Assembly (NCBI RefSeq): GCF_004379255.2
Contig: NC_056034.1
Location: 40,096,887 to 40,160,886, forward strand
DNA: 64,000 nt
Direction of reading: 5' to 3'
Source of the DNA: Salvia splendens
Lineage: Eukaryota; Streptophyta; Magnoliopsida; Lamiales; Lamiaceae
In this document: positions 20,301 through 33,449 of the stretch, piece after piece
How positions within the stretch are numbered: position 1 is the stretch's first letter
Layout of the letters: each line of letters opens with the position of its first letter
Made by a program: the position numbers and the translations under genes
The notes under the pieces: generated by a model
Told to the model about the DNA's origin: nothing
Seen by the model: the letters and a program-made list of their open reading frames with translations, nothing else
Databases searched by the model: none

Positions 20301-23300
20301 TGTTGTTCATAACCTTGCCCCAGAGAGATTTACATTTGACATAACAGAAAAGATAGCACAATATTGAGTTCTAAATTCCCAAAACTGAGGGTAAACATAT
20401 GAGGAACTTGGATATCAAACTGGTATGACATATTAAGTCAATATTTGGACCGAAAATATGCAATCATTGACCTTTCATGGTTTCTTAGTGCACACGGATT
20501 GTACATTATATCCACCTGAAGCTAACCAACTCGCCCCAAACGACAGTCCTCAGCATATGCCACAATCAAAGGACAAAGTATATGCCTTAGTTGGTACACC
20601 GTACTTATTTATCTACAACTAAAACACCCTGAAAGTGCACTATGCATGAATTTTTTCGATAGACCAAAGACTTGGATAGAGAAATGAAAAAACACATTAT
20701 ATGGCGTAATATTCCCTACAAGACTATGATAGCACAGCTAGGAATAGGATATGAAACCATTAGAAATGCAAAAGATCGAATATTCAAACCTTCAGACGTG
20801 CCCTCTGCTGCATTTCTGAATGAAGGGTCCAGATATCTAAGTTGAGGATACGCAATATGGAAGAAATGCGGCGTAGAGCTGCAATGGAGGTGCAAAAGAC
20901 AATTGCACGGCCCTGTCCATGAATGCTTAATATGTAATACAAATAGGCATCCTTTTCATCTTCTTGACACCTGCAATTCATAATACACAAGGGACTCTCA
21001 ATGAATAACTTAGTCCACTAAAACATGGAAATGTGAAAGAGGGCTAGAATTCAGCAATTGATGGAACTACACGAAGCATGGTTAGCACAAGGATCTGATT
21101 ATATAGATATTTTTGGCAGAAAACGTACTCAATAATTGATTCCACAAGCTTGTTTGCTAAAATTGAAGAGCTAGTAAGATCCACTATAGCAGTGTTAGGT
21201 CTCATTCCAGCTCTCTGTGAAAGGGTCTCAAATGAACTAAGATCATCTTTTTTTGCACGCAAAGATCCATGCTTCAACTTCTTACGGAAATCAGCTGATA
21301 ATGCTAGAGTTGCAGAAAACACAAAGGTTTGTCTTTTCTTCCTAGGAAGGTTTGCAAGAGTCACGCAGTTTTGTGTATTATCGGGCTGGCTCTCTGTTGG
21401 TTCCTTGCCCATTGGAAGCATGTCAATGATGGACTGTAACTCGCGGAAATGACCAGCTTCAATCATGCGGTCGGCCTCATCTAGCACAAAAAATGACAAG
21501 CAGTGCATCTGCAATAATAAAAAAAATTATACGTATATGAACCATCACACTAAATTATACAACCACATCAACCTTCTGAAATAATGATCAAGATCGAATG
21601 GTTGATCAATTAAAATCCTTATTACGAACAGTATTTAGTTGTTTTATATAAGAGACATACACAAAAAGTACCAGATGCGTCAGATTGTTTTAAAACAAGC
21701 AGAATATTCGTTTCATAAGAAAAGATTGAAACAAGGACTTCTCCAATTTTATATCTAGTTGTTATATATTATCACCCAATCAAGTTAAGAAAAACATGAA
21801 ACAGCTTAAATGAGAAAATGAATACATTTGTCAAAAAAACTGGGGACCGCCAAGTGACAAGGCAAACTCATAATAAGCTTATGCTTTTTTTGCTATAGGA
21901 GATTGAAGAAATTCTAATGAGACCTATACAACAATTTACATAACAACCGCAGAAGGTGAGTGTCTCTTATTTTTAGTCTTACCTCCACAAGGTGCAGTTC
22001 TCCACCTGACATAAGTTCCCACAGTCTGCCTGGTGTTCCAACAACAATTTCAGGCCTTCCTCTCAGAAGTCTTTCCTGTTTCTCAGTTGACATACCACCA
22101 ACAATAGGAACTACCCTAACATTGGTGCCTAAAGCAACTGCCTTGAGATGATCTGTCACCTTCAATAAGGGACACATTGTATGTTTGTATTATTGTAAAA
22201 TATAACTATGTAACATTCAATAAGCTACAGACTGAACGAGCAGTGCTTGAGGATAGAATTTTACACGATTCCTCTTGCTACTCAAGTAGCTATTTAGCAA
22301 ACTATAGAGAAATCATCAAAGCAAAGAAGTATTGAGAACCTGGAGTGCAAGCTCCCTCGTAGGGGTAACAATGAGAGCACGTAGACCCCCTTGTGGAGCA
22401 ATCCCATCACTGCCATCTGCTTTTTCGACCATGAGCCTCTCGGCCTTTTCTCGTTCTTCCAGAAGACGCTGTAAGATGGGTAACCCAAAGGCAAGTGTTT
22501 TACCAGATCCTGTCTCAGCAGCACCAATTACATCCTGTCAAGACAACTAAGTCATCAGTACAATGCATAGTTGCCATCATCCAATGCAATGCCAACTTAT
22601 TTAGAAAAATCAACCTTCCCTTGATGAGCAGCAGCTGGAATGCAAGTTTTTTGTATTGGAGTGGGCTCCTTAAACTTGAGCCTGTATATTGATTTCATAA
22701 TCATGGGATGAAGTCTCAACTCATTCCATGAATAATATTCATCTTCATCAATTAATTCCTCTTCAACATCGCAATCGTCCTTTGCATCACTAGCTGAAAG
22801 CAATTTGTTATGTTAGCTTAGTCCAGTTATTCTTCATGAGACCCAAAAATTCCCCCAACTCTACAAAACTACAATAATAAGCATTGCACAATCATTGTGA
22901 AAACAAACCGGTACCCGTCTCTGCATTTTCCTGTGCTTTATCTGTCTCGTCATTCTTCTGATTATCTTTCTTTTTCTCCCCCTCTTTTTTCTTCCTCTCC
23001 TTTTTCTTCTTTTTCTGCTTCTTCTTCTCATCACCCTCTTTGCTTTCTTCATCCTTATCACTACATTCACCATAACTATCAGCATCTAAGCTCTCATCAG
23101 CATCCCCTTCCTTTAGCTTACTTCTCTTTGATTCTTTTTTTCCTTTTAAATCTTTTCTCTTGGTTTCAACCTTGACGTTGGGGATTTCCAACCCATACTC
23201 TGCTTCATCAATCTCTTCGAGAGTAAGAAACCCTGCAACCAAGGTAATTAATTTAGCCCCAAGCCAAAACTAACCAATTACAACTTCCTATATACGAAAA

Positions 23301-23745
23301 TTATAAAAAGAACCTCAAATTCATCAACTTTAGTCGTTACCAAGTAAAAAATACTTCAAAGAAGAACGTTGCAAGTTGGAAATTTAGTTGGTTACAAAAT
23401 ATACCAGCATAAATTTACACAATATAAAGTCTTGACCTCATATTCACCTATCAATTCTACCAGCAAACGAAAGCTGTAGCATTCAAAAAATCACATTACT
23501 TCGGCATGGAACTAAAAAAATTATACACAGATAATATAATTAATCAGAAAATTACCTCCTTCTAGTTCGTTGGAGCCGATGAAGAGAGAGAGATCATCGT
23601 CGCCGTCGCCGTCGCCATTACTCGCTGGAAGCGAAGAGCTCCAGGGCAGCGACTCCAGCCGTTCAAGCTGCTGGTCCATCTCGCTTCGAGCTCGCTTCTT
23701 CAACTTACGATAAGCTTTCTTCCTCTCGGCAGACTCCGACGCCAT
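17357..23745 (-). CDS. RH13: DEAD-box ATP-dependent RNA helicase, RH13 / Mak5 (DDX24) type
   Basis: Nucleolar helicase; Mak5 in yeast acts in 60S ribosome assembly. Fifteen exons: 23556-23745, 22909-23232, 22615-22793, 22340-22534, 21983-22159, 21129-21508, 20790-20970, 19806-19928, 19608-19724, 19000-19104, 18588-18728, 18394-18459, 17727-17885, 17513-17594 and 17357-17412. The sum is 2475 nt (824 residues), as long as Arabidopsis RH13. All junctions are GT-AG and in phase. Residues 80-170 are a Lys/Glu-rich region. The Q motif is in exon 3 (EPTPIQ); AETGSGKT is at 237-244, DEAD at 365-368, SAT at 420-422 and HRCGRTAR at 587-594. The C-terminus is basic ([14 protein letters not shown]). The last two exons rest on phase and on this basic ending. 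Confidence 0.95.
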
Positions 23746-25990
23746 TTTTGAACTGGGAAAAGTGAAATGGAATCAATGAGACGTTTTCCTATTCGTAAAA
23801 TTCGATTACTTTTTGCGGCAGAAATTTTGAGGGTTGTTTGTTTTGTTCGATTTTCTGATTCAGAATATATGGGCCGACGACCCGAACCGTCCTGAACTAG
23901 GTTTTAAAACTGAATCCGACCCTAACTGATTAAATAATCCATATTCCTCCGAAAATCTTGAATATGTTTGGATTAAATTTCGTACTACACCATCCGCCCC
24001 AATTAAGTTGAGTTAAAACTTTTAGGTACGGAGATTAAGAAATTAAATTAAAAAGTAGAAGCAAATAATAAAGTAGGAAGACGATTTGTCATTCAATCCA
24101 CCCTTGGGAGTATTTTCATTAGTTTTCTTATGTCCAATTCAGTTTCTATGGATTCTTCTTGTGTATTTGAGTTGAATATGAGTGGCTAAATCTTTGTAGA
24201 GTTTTGGTGAAGACTACAATGAACGCTTTTGATTAATCCAAGGACTTTTGATTATCTTTGCTCTTGTGATTCCTTTGTTTCATTCTTGTGCTTTTCCAAT
24301 TCAATTGCTTAGCTACCAATTGAGTTTTTTGACCTAGTTTTGTGTAACCGAGAGATACCTAATTAGGAGTGATAAAAGAATGAACAACATCTAAATAATT
24401 TGCATCCGAGAGAATGGATTCTAGAGTGAGGGCTTGAGCCTTTTGTTTTAAAGAGTTAATTGTGAAGTGTTAGAATGAGACTTCAATATTAATAGTTAAT
24501 CAACGGGTTGAGTGCACTCGAGAAGGGGCTTGGCATAGGTTAGCCGACTTTCCTAGTAATCCTAGATACTTCAATTGGATAATCGAGGTTGTTGAATTGT
24601 TTGCATTGTGTTAATTGTAGTTGGATCCAAGGCTCTACCTAGTTCTCTTATTTGAAACTTATTTTTTATTGCGTGCTTTTAGTTTGTTTATGTTTAATAG
24701 TTTTCTAAAATCAAACCAAATTCTCTGGATTGTCTAAATAGTAGTTTAAGTCGGTTCATGGTACTTGAGTTTGCACAATTTGTCCCTCAGGCATACGATA
24801 CTATTACTTGTTTTATGCTACACTAGCCCCGTACACTTACGGGTATTTCTCGTGTTAAAAATAATTCGAGTCAAACACATTCCTCTATTTTCTCTATAGA
24901 ATTTCCTTGCCCATGCCCAAGCCAAAATCTGTGTTTTTTTCAATTTCGATGACGAATTCTTTGAAAGTTGTAACCTTAACTCACGCCCAGTACCAAAGGG
25001 GTGATCAGCTAGGGTATTTCTTGACATGGATTTCCCTGGTCCTGTCTTCATCAGCTTTGGTAGCTTCGTCTCCCACTTCATCTTCCGTCGCGAGCTCCAA
25101 GGCATGTTTTTCGTTGTTGGCCTAAAGTAGGTAAGTCTAAGAGAGAATGGGAAAAAAGTAGATAGAATAGTGTTAATAATTTGAGAGAAACTTTTCATTT
25201 TTCATGAAAGTATTTTTGGTGAACACCCCAACATAAAAAAATGAGACTATTTCTTATGGTCAAATGTAGTAATTTTTTAATGAAAACAAATTATCGAGAC
25301 CAGACTGTTTATTCATTCTTTTATTTATTTTTTTGCATATGCATTCAAAATCATAACAAAACAAGGCAAAACTATATAAATTGTACAAGGATCTAGTAGA
25401 AGTTATGATAAAAGTATAAAAACCTACCAAAACAAAAAAAATTTGTGGATCTTATGAAAATTATGATAAATATAAGTACTATAAAATCTACTAAAACGAA
25501 AAAACTGTGCAAGGACTTAATAAAAATTGTGATAAAAATATGAGTTAACAATGTGTTTTGCCAATTTAAAATAAATAAACTATGACCATTGCATGTCACA
25601 TATTTCCATTTTCACGCTTTCATAAAGCTCTCAATTAATTTTTACTATTTTTAATAAATAAGGAGTATAAATTTAATTAACTTATTTGATTGATCTCACT
25701 GAGTTTAACTTCGTGGTCGTTGATGCATTCAAATTGCCATGCGTCAACATATGCTCGCTTTGGGTCCCTTAAAATCTCCATATCACAAGATCCAAATTAA
25801 ACTTTAATTTATATCACAACGAAAACATCTTCGTCAGCTGGAAACCTCTTCTTCACACACTCTCTCCCTCTCTTCGGGAATCACAACTAACCCCCAACCT
25901 AATTCATAATTAAATCAATTAATTCCATTTTTGCTCTTCCTATACTCTTCTGGATTCCTCCTCAACTCAATCTCTTCCTTGTTACCACCA
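23746..25990. other. Intergenic spacer, partly decayed repeat
   Basis: 23990-24110 resembles a Stowaway fragment (CATCCGCCCCAATTAAGTT). 24600-24850 resembles the untranslated leader of decayed Ty3-type elements (CATACGATACTATTACTTGT, then CACTAGCCCCGTACACTTAC). At 24935-25130, minus strand, a 30-codon stretch reads ALELATEDEVGDEATKADED but ends at a stop; I do not recognise it. No intact gene is seen. Confidence 0.35.
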
Positions 25991-25997
25991 TATAAAT
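25991..25997 (+). promoter_or_regulatory. Possible TATA box of the folate-biopterin transporter gene
   Basis: TATAAAT 94-100 bp upstream of the ATG at 26091. An ATG at 26007-26009 opens a seven-codon frame ending at 26030; it would be a uORF only if transcription starts before it. Confidence 0.35.
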
Positions 25998-26090
25998 TCC
26001 ATCGCCATGAACATTCATTTCCTTACTTGAACAAAACCTTCAGAGAATCTCACCAAATTTCGGAGATTTTCTGTAGTGATTCATTCAATC

Positions 26091-28472
26091 ATGTTGATTT
26101 GCAGTAGAATCCCATTGCTTCCAACGAGGCTGGGCACCCAATCCCATATGAAAAACCAAGCTTTATTCTCTCCAACATCAAGAATCCTCTGTTCTCAGCA
26201 GCAGAGCCCCAAGAGCACTATGAAGGAGTACAGAAGGCGAAGAGCTCTGAACCCAATCATCATCACCCCAGATGAGCAAATCTCTCTGATCAGCAAACAA
26301 TCCGAGAAAAAATTGATCTTGGATGGGAAGAAGGGGTTTCTGCATCAGGAGATGATGATCCTGTGCGCGCTTGGTTACTATGTGAATGGTTTCAGGGGAT
26401 TCCCGTGGCTGGCGCTCAACTTTCACATGGCCCATAATCTCAATATGAATCCCTCGACATTGCAGATTGTGCAGAACATGGGCAATCTGCCTATGGTGGC
26501 GAAGCCCTTTTATGGGATCTTGTCTGATGCTCTCTACATTGGTGGCGCTCATAGGATTCCTTACGTTTCCATTGGAGGTAAAAGTCCAAATCCAGATTGT
26601 TTATTTGTTGAAATTCTGTTTTAGAATTGTGTGTTTTGTGATGTTTATAATCTGGTTTTATTTACTTCTAGTTTACTTGATTGAGTAGTTGTTCTTGTTT
26701 TGTGTTTAGTTAGCCTTATGAGTTTACTGTGTTACTATGCCAATGGGATTTGGTTTCTTGTGATTGTTTTTGGCTTTATTGCAGCTTCATTATTCAGTTG
26801 ATATGGGCTTATCTCGTAGCTTGTTTCTTTCTTTGTGTGTGTGTATGCGTGTCCGATTTTCTTTTTTTAGGACCACCTAAATGGGAGTTTCAGTGTGCAT
26901 AGTTCTTAAATTTTTACTTTGCTGTTATTTAAAGAAATTGTCTGTTCCAATCTGATCTCTGCAGTATGGAGCAAGCAAAATTGCTGCTTTATAATTCAAT
27001 ATCTCTCCATAATTTGCATTGTTTGTCTTTGTCACTATGGTTGAAACAAAGGCCACATTTAGGATCTGGAGTTTAATAAGGCCTTTTTTATAATGTTCCA
27101 TGAAGTAAATCGTGTGTTTAACTCTGCTCATCCCAAAATATACATCATGACTCAAACATGTGTCATATGCATAATCGTGTTGTAAATATGAGTTTCTCAG
27201 TGCAATGCCTCCTATGTGCATTCGATTTTGATTTATGAACTGAAGTAGATTTACTATATTGTATCTAGCAACGGACCAGCCATGAATGAAGCTGATTTTC
27301 TGTATATCTCTTCAGTGGTCTTGCAGGCGCTATCTTGGGGCTCGTTGGCACTAATCCCGGCAGCTAGTAAAGCTTTTATACCCCTCATGGCATGCGTGCT
27401 TCTGACTAATTTTGGAGCTTCGATTGCAGAAGTTGCAAAAGATGCACTCATTGCAGAGTATGGCCAATACAACAAAGTACCGGGGCTCCAATCTTATGCA
27501 CTCATGGCCTCAGCTGTAGGAGGGGTTTTGGGAAATTTACTCGGAGGCATTTTCTTGGTGAAAGCACTGCAAACTAAATCAATGTTTCTAGCTTTTGCTG
27601 CTATTCTTGTGCTCCAACTCACTGTATGTTTGAAAGCAAGAGAGGAATCACTCGGTTTACCTCAACCATCAAACTACAATCCTGTAAGGGAATCAATCCC
27701 ACAGATCATCAAGAGACAGTACTCTGATCTTATGGTGGCAATTAAGGACGAGAGTGTATCACACTCTCTGATTTGGATTGTTTCTTCAATCTTACTAATC
27801 CCAGCTCTATCAGGCTCAATATTTTGCTACCAGACTCAATGTCTGAATCTTGATTCCTCAGTTATTGGAATGTCAAAAGTAACTGGTCAATTGATGCTTC
27901 TGTCGTTAACTATTCTCTATGATCGATTCGGGAAGAATATTCCTATGAGGAAGTTGGCCAGCATTATGCAGATCTCATATGCGTTTTCTCTGCTACTTGA
28001 TATGGTGCTAGTCAAGCAGATAAACATCCAACTTGGGATCTCGAATGAGGTATTTGCTCTGTGTTTCTCGGGTCTTGCAGAGGTTATTGCACAGTTTAAG
28101 CTTTTGCCATTCTATATGCTGTTTGCAAGTTTAGCTCCATCAGGATGTGAAGGTTCTTTGTTGTCTTTTGTGGCTTCTGCTCTGTGTCTGTCATCCATAT
28201 TCAGCGGGTTCTTAGGCGTTGGTCTAGCCTCGTTTCTTGGTATAACATCCGGTGATTACTCAAATCTCCCTTTAGGAATCATGGTGCAGTTTCTGGCAGC
28301 TTTACTTCCACTCCGGTGGATTGGATGTGTAACTACATCACAAGATCCTACCGAGAAGAATGTCAAGAAAGGTAGAAGTAAAAGAACCCGAAGAACTAGG
28401 AGAGTGGGAAGAGTCTCGTACGATCCTATGTACTCCTATCGCCGTGAAAGAGAATCTGACCTACAAAGGTGA
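26091..28472 (+). CDS. Folate-biopterin transporter (FBT/BT1) family protein, probably plastid-targeted
   Basis: A membrane carrier of the major-facilitator-related BT1 family. Some plant and cyanobacterial members carry folates or pteridines, but most are untested. Two exons, 26091-26577 and 27316-28472, join in phase (G|TG, Val) to give 547 residues. The junction restores SIGVVLQALSWGSLALIPA, a strongly conserved stretch. Residues 1-60 are basic and Ser/Thr-rich without a helix, fitting a transit peptide. The rest holds about ten or more hydrophobic helices, including ALGYYVNGFRGFPWLALNF and the family hallmark VAKDALIAEYGQ. The C-terminal tail is strongly basic (KKGRSKRTRRTRR). It looks closest to the plant FBT8/FBT9 branch, from memory. 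Substrate unknown. Confidence 0.93.
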
Positions 28473-30308
28473 AAAATCTAATCTCACAAATTTTCGACTT
28501 AGTAAAAGCAATGGAATTTACAGAATTAGGTCTGTGAATGGTGTCTTGGTATACAATAAGGGCGAGATCACTTAATTGATTCTCGCGTTTGTTGTGACTA
28601 AAGGTGCTGGCACGCAACAGTCGGTTGGTGGGGAGAGTAACTGACTGAGGCAGCATGGTGTCACCACAAGGGCTAGAAGCCATCAAAGCTTGAGATGTAT
28701 GGATGCTTAAAATGGCAACTTCAAATTTTCATGGACCACTTCTAGAATTCTCCACATGGTTGGTTTGGCTTCTGCTTCATAACCCCACCCTCGACGTGCC
28801 AACTTTGTCATGTAGCTATGATTCAAAATGCTGCAAGGTGAGGAGAATCTTCTGCATGCGAGATCCACCTACCATGGCTACACGTGAACCCCCTCGTTGC
28901 TCGAGGGTCGTTGTTCAAATATTCGGGAAGAAGGCATTCTAGTATTGTAACTTGGTAGCATGTTAGTTGCATATGTCAATAATAATGAGATTTGGTTCTA
29001 TTTGAAGAAGTACTAAATCTTGTCTTGGTTGCTACTTGCTAGAATTAGCTTTTTTGTTGTAGTATTTGGTAATACAGCTGCAATATGCATAAAGCTAGAA
29101 GTTGGTGCGATTTATATGCTCTTGCTTCAAGTTGTTGAAAGATATAGTAGTAACAAATTTCAGATGAAGATCTTTTACTAGTAATTTACCAGCATTTGCA
29201 GTTTTGGTAGGCTTCCAATTTTGGCAAAGGGAATAATATATGGCTGTGGTTCCAAATTTTAATTGGTGGGACTGTAATGTTGTAAAAAAAGTTATTTGAA
29301 GCTAAAAATATCATGCAAAGACAACATTTCAGTGAGATGTTTTTAAAGATGTTATTTTTATGTCTAAAATTTTAATGAGTGTGATGTGTGTGAATAAGAC
29401 GGATGGCATCTTCAATTAATGAATAGATTTTATTTGCAATGAGAAGTTATAAATGAAAACGAAAAGTTTTGAGTATTTTTTTTAAAACCAAACACATGTA
29501 GATAGGGGTGTGGCTGAAAAGTGAAAATTGGCACGATCAGTATACTGAAAGTGAGTCGGGGTTTCTTACGATAATATTGTTTTGAATTTGATTTTTCATC
29601 ATTTTATAGGGTATTTGCTATAAATTACAAATTTTTGTCAAATTTAAAATTTGCCTATAAATTACCAGAACAATTGATTTATTCTGATTTTCAACTAATA
29701 AAGATTTTAACTCTAAAATGCCTTAATATCAGTCATAATTCAAGAAAAGAAAATATTTTAATTTAGAAAAATACTATATAATATTATTTCGTTGTCTAAA
29801 ATATTATGTCATTTGGTTGACACCCTATAGTGACATGTAAGCAAGTTATATAAAGCTATGTTAGCACTATAATCTTGATTAGTGCAGAATCAGAACAAAT
29901 TCATAGTTCAATAATTTGCGGATGGATTTTAAAATTGATATGCAAAACCAGAATTTAATGAAAGTTTAAGAATTTACTGATAGATAAGTAACATGATATA
30001 GTCATGGACAAACATTAATCAATATTATTGTATTAATATAAGTTGTGTCAAATTAAAGTCCATTGTTATTAATGCTATTGACTATTTTTCACATCATTGT
30101 GAATAGCAATATCAAATGAACTACATATTCTAGTCATCAATTAACAAAATTTGTTAATTGACAAAATTCATTAATTTCCTAAGTCGCGTAGATTATAAAA
30201 GTAGGTTAAACTAATCAAATTACTCCGAAAACATAAATCTATGCGGATTATTAATTGAATTGCTAGTAAAGCCTCTTTTAATGTGGTTATGCTAAAAGTG
30301 AAGACTGT
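28473..30308. other. Intergenic spacer
   Basis: 28473 to about 29000 probably contains the 3' untranslated region of the transporter gene. The remainder is AT-rich with no recognised gene or repeat borders. Confidence 0.4.
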
Positions 30309-30311
30309 TAG

Positions 30312-30989
30312 AGCATCATTAACCCTGGCCCGGAATCAGGCCTCAAGTCTCCTCCACGTCATCATTCCCCTAAATTTGAGTCTCGGGCCACAACTGCTCT
30401 AACCCTGCAGGCCTCAACCCGGGCCGCAACTAATAAATGACACTATTCACAATTCCAACTTATTTTACTCGTAAAATAGAATACGTTGAACAATTAAAAT
30501 ATGAAAAATTCATTTTTAATTCAAAAATAATAAATTATAAACTAAAAATTAAAAACATTGAACAAAATAAGAAAATCAAAATTAGAGCTCCACTTCCAAA
30601 TTTCCAACATATAATTATAAATTATACTCCATAAACTAAAAAAATGAGAGAATTAAAATAGTTTCCTCTTCCCAATAACAATGTGAAAATTAAAATAAGC
30701 TCCACTTTCCAACATTTATGCACGCATCTTTCCCTCCCTCTCCCTCTCCCTCTCCATTCTTCTTCCATTTCTTCTTCAAATGCTAAAAAAATCAGAAGAA
30801 AAAAAAAGGAATGGGGTTTGTGGCCCGGCCCAGGAGGTTCCAACGCAGGGACTGACCGGACCCTGGGACCGTCCCCAGGCCGCAACTGCGGCCCCGGGAC
30901 CGGTCTGGGCTGGAACTTCGTCTCCTCCAACGATGAGCTCGGGTCGGGACTCGCGATTTGCGGCCCGACCTAGAGCGTTAATGATGCTC
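30312..30989. mobile_element. PIF/Harbinger-type MITE, first of three
   Basis: Ends are GAGCATCATTAAC and its inverse GTTAATGATGCTC, flanked by TTA at 30309-30311 and 30990-30992, the PIF/Harbinger target. GC-rich flanks surround an AT-rich core. No transposase. It is inverted relative to the next two copies: GGCCCGGAATCAGG lies at its left end here and its counterpart at their right ends. Confidence 0.88.
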
Positions 30990-30992
30990 TTA

Positions 30993-31544
30993 GAGCATCA
31001 TTAACGCTCAGGGCCGGGCCGCAAAAAGTGAGTCTCGGCCCGAGCTTGGCGTTGGAGGGGGAGGAGTTGCGGCCTGGGCCGGTCCCGTGGCTGTAGTTGC
31101 GGCCTGGGGACGCTCCCGGGGTCAGGCCAGGCGTGCGATGGAGCTTCCGGTTGGAGGGGGTTCGGGCCGCTCCTGTGCCCCAAGTTCTGAATTTTTACAT
31201 TTGGAAGAGGGAGGGGGAGAGGAAGAAGATGGAGAGGGAGAAGGGCGACGTGGCCTGCAGATTTTTAAATTTTTTTTATTTGCACTTTTTTTTAATATTC
31301 TAATTTTTTATATTTTTTCATTTATTGTTTTTGTATTAAAAATGAAATTCTCATGTTATAATTGCTCAACGTTTTCAATTTTACAAGTAATATAGACTGG
31401 AGTTGTGAATAGTGCAATTTAATAATTGTGGTCTGGGATGGGGCCTGCAGGGTTAGAGTAGTTGTAGCCTGGGACTCAAATTTAGGGGAATGATGACGTG
31501 GAGGGGACTTGGGGCCTGAATCCGGGCCGGGGTTAATGATGCTC
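30993..31544. mobile_element. PIF/Harbinger-type MITE, second of three
   Basis: It begins GAGCATCATTAACGCTC immediately after the TTA shared with the previous element and ends GGTTAATGATGCTC before TTA at 31545-31547. It is related over its length to the other two. The proline/glycine-rich open frames in it are a consequence of GC-rich repeats. Confidence 0.88.
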
Positions 31545-31618
31545 TTAGATCATCTTTCTCTAGAAGGTTCCGTGCAGCCATATTTTGGGGAACAAAATCA
31601 AATGAAATTTGGAAGTTA

Positions 31619-32202
31619 GGGCATCGTTAACGCAAGGGGCCGGGCCGCAAATCGCGAGTCCCGACCCGAGACGCGCATTGGAGGCGATGGAGTTCCGGCC
31701 CAGGCCAGTCCCCGGGCTGCAGTTGCGGCCTGGGGAAGGTCCCGGGGTCCGGCTTGGCGGGCGATGGAGCTTCCGGTTGGAGGGGGTTCGGGCCGCTACT
31801 GTTCACCAATTTCTGAATTTTTACAATTCGGAAGAGGAAGAAGAGGGAGGGGGAGAGGAAGAAGAGGGAGGAAGATGAAGAAGAGGGAGAGGGGCGACAT
31901 CAATTTTCTAATTTTTATTTTTTTTTGCATTTTTTTGCATTTTTTTATATTATAATTTTTAGTTTTTTAGTTTATAATTTATTATTTTTGAATTAAGAAT
32001 GAATTTCTCGTGTTATAATTGTTCAACGTTTTCAATTTTTACACGTAAAATAGGTCGAAGTTGTGAATAGTGTCATTTATTAGTTGCAGCCCGGGCTGTG
32101 GCCTGCAGGGTTAGAGCAGTTGAGGCCTGGGCCGCAACTGTAGAGGAATAATGATGTGGAGGAGACTTGGGGCCTAAAACCGGGTCGGGGTTAATGATGC
32201 TC
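31619..32202. mobile_element. PIF/Harbinger-type MITE, third of three
   Basis: Starts GGGCATCGTTAACGC after TTA (31616-31618) and ends GGTTAATGATGCTC before TTA (32203-32205). Same orientation as the second copy and closely similar to it. The 5' end carries two changes from the family consensus. Confidence 0.85.
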
Positions 32203-32205
32203 TTA

Positions 32206-33444
32206 GGACCATTCAACTAAAATTAACCAGGTGGATCATAGTACACCGTTGTTACAATTATGTCATTTTCACTATCACATTACTGTGTGAATATATATAT
32301 TTAATTCAAATCCTATATAGTCAATATTTTACGAACCATAAAACCTAAGCCGGAATTTGCGTGACAAGTGGAACACTATATGTAGGTAATTACAAACTAA
32401 ACTAGTTGTAGTTTAGTGAGGAGGAGTTTGTAATAAGTGACGAGCCCACGACTCCCAAATAAGGGGTCCAAATTTTTTCAAAAATTACAACTTACAACTA
32501 GAGGATGTCATTTTATATTCCAATATAAACTTGTTACTTTTAACTATAGTGCTATAATAGCTTCAGAAATACATGTATGAGAACATGTTAAATATATAAA
32601 ATGAATAGCAGTTTTATTCGTGTGCAGTCACCTAAGAATGCCACAAGAAATTAATTTATTTAATATTTTGAACGACTATGAAAAAATTTCTATTTTTGTC
32701 ATTTCAGTTAATTTATTTAATATTTTCAACGTCTATGAAAAAATTTCTCATTTTGTCATTTTGAAATGTTCGTGATTAAAAATCTCATTTACTTTGTTTA
32801 TAATATTAAGTAATGGAACCATCATTCAGCTAAATATTACACTCATATTTTATTATAAAACCAATTATAAAAGTGGAGGCGATCCAATTTATCGTAATCA
32901 ATTAGTTAACATGTTGGTTAACCGTATTCTAAAACACGGAAAAAATCATTAGCTCAATTAGTGAAATAGTATCTCTCCCTCAAAATCATGCTTTTTTTAC
33001 AGACGCACAAAGAAAATATTTTATTACGAATGAACAAGATATTGAGGAATTGTGCAATGTAAAATCATAATAATTGATACGGGTCTTTTTCCATAGAAAA
33101 GGGGAATCTTGTGTTATAGTAGAAGCATAAGTGAGGTGGATTATTCAAGAATCGAAGTCGATTCACGTTTCACTAACTTCTTTTCTTTTCTTTTTTTTTT
33201 CCTTCACGAAGTAAAAAAATTCTTGTAACTCGTAGTGAGTCAAAACAACATACGAGTACCCAATAAACTACACTAATACATAATCAATTTGGCTGGCTAA
33301 GGTAGGTGGGGCCGGGCCGGGCGGAGTAGGCTAACCCCAAAATCAAATGCCTTTCATCAACCCTTCGACATCCGCACCTCGGCCTTATCTGAACTGTTGT
33401 TTGCAGTCGACAATCCGAACATTATCCCTGACATAAAGTTGTCG
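32206..33444. other. Intergenic spacer holding a plastid-derived scrap
   Basis: Apart from the rps7 fragment at 32881-32953, no gene is seen. 32995-33180 is not AT-repeat-like (ATTATTCAAGAATCGAAGTC) and may also be organellar, but I could not place it. Confidence 0.4.
32881..32953 (+). pseudogene. rps7: Nuclear fragment of plastid rps7 (ribosomal protein S7)
   Basis: The translation [20 protein letters not shown] matches residues near the start of plastid S7, and the DNA itself (GATCCAATTTATCGTAATC) is very close to the plastid gene. The A-run after CACGGA has lost a base and the frame breaks in LAQ. It is a short nuclear insertion of plastid DNA with no function. Confidence 0.75.
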
Positions 33445-33449
33445 GCGAT

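Noticed and set aside
22861..23085. A second lysine/arginine-rich frame overlapping helicase exon 2 on the same strand
   Set aside because: It is an out-of-phase reading of the Lys/Glu-rich exon; the in-phase reading joins exons 1 and 3.
24600..24850. Leader-like phrases of a Ty3-type retrotransposon
   Set aside because: Only short similarity was noticed, without LTR, primer site or coding sequence, so it is not called as an element.
30622..31955. GC-rich open frames with Pro/Gly/Arg-rich products
   Set aside because: They coincide with three Harbinger MITEs and have no conserved domain; composition explains them.
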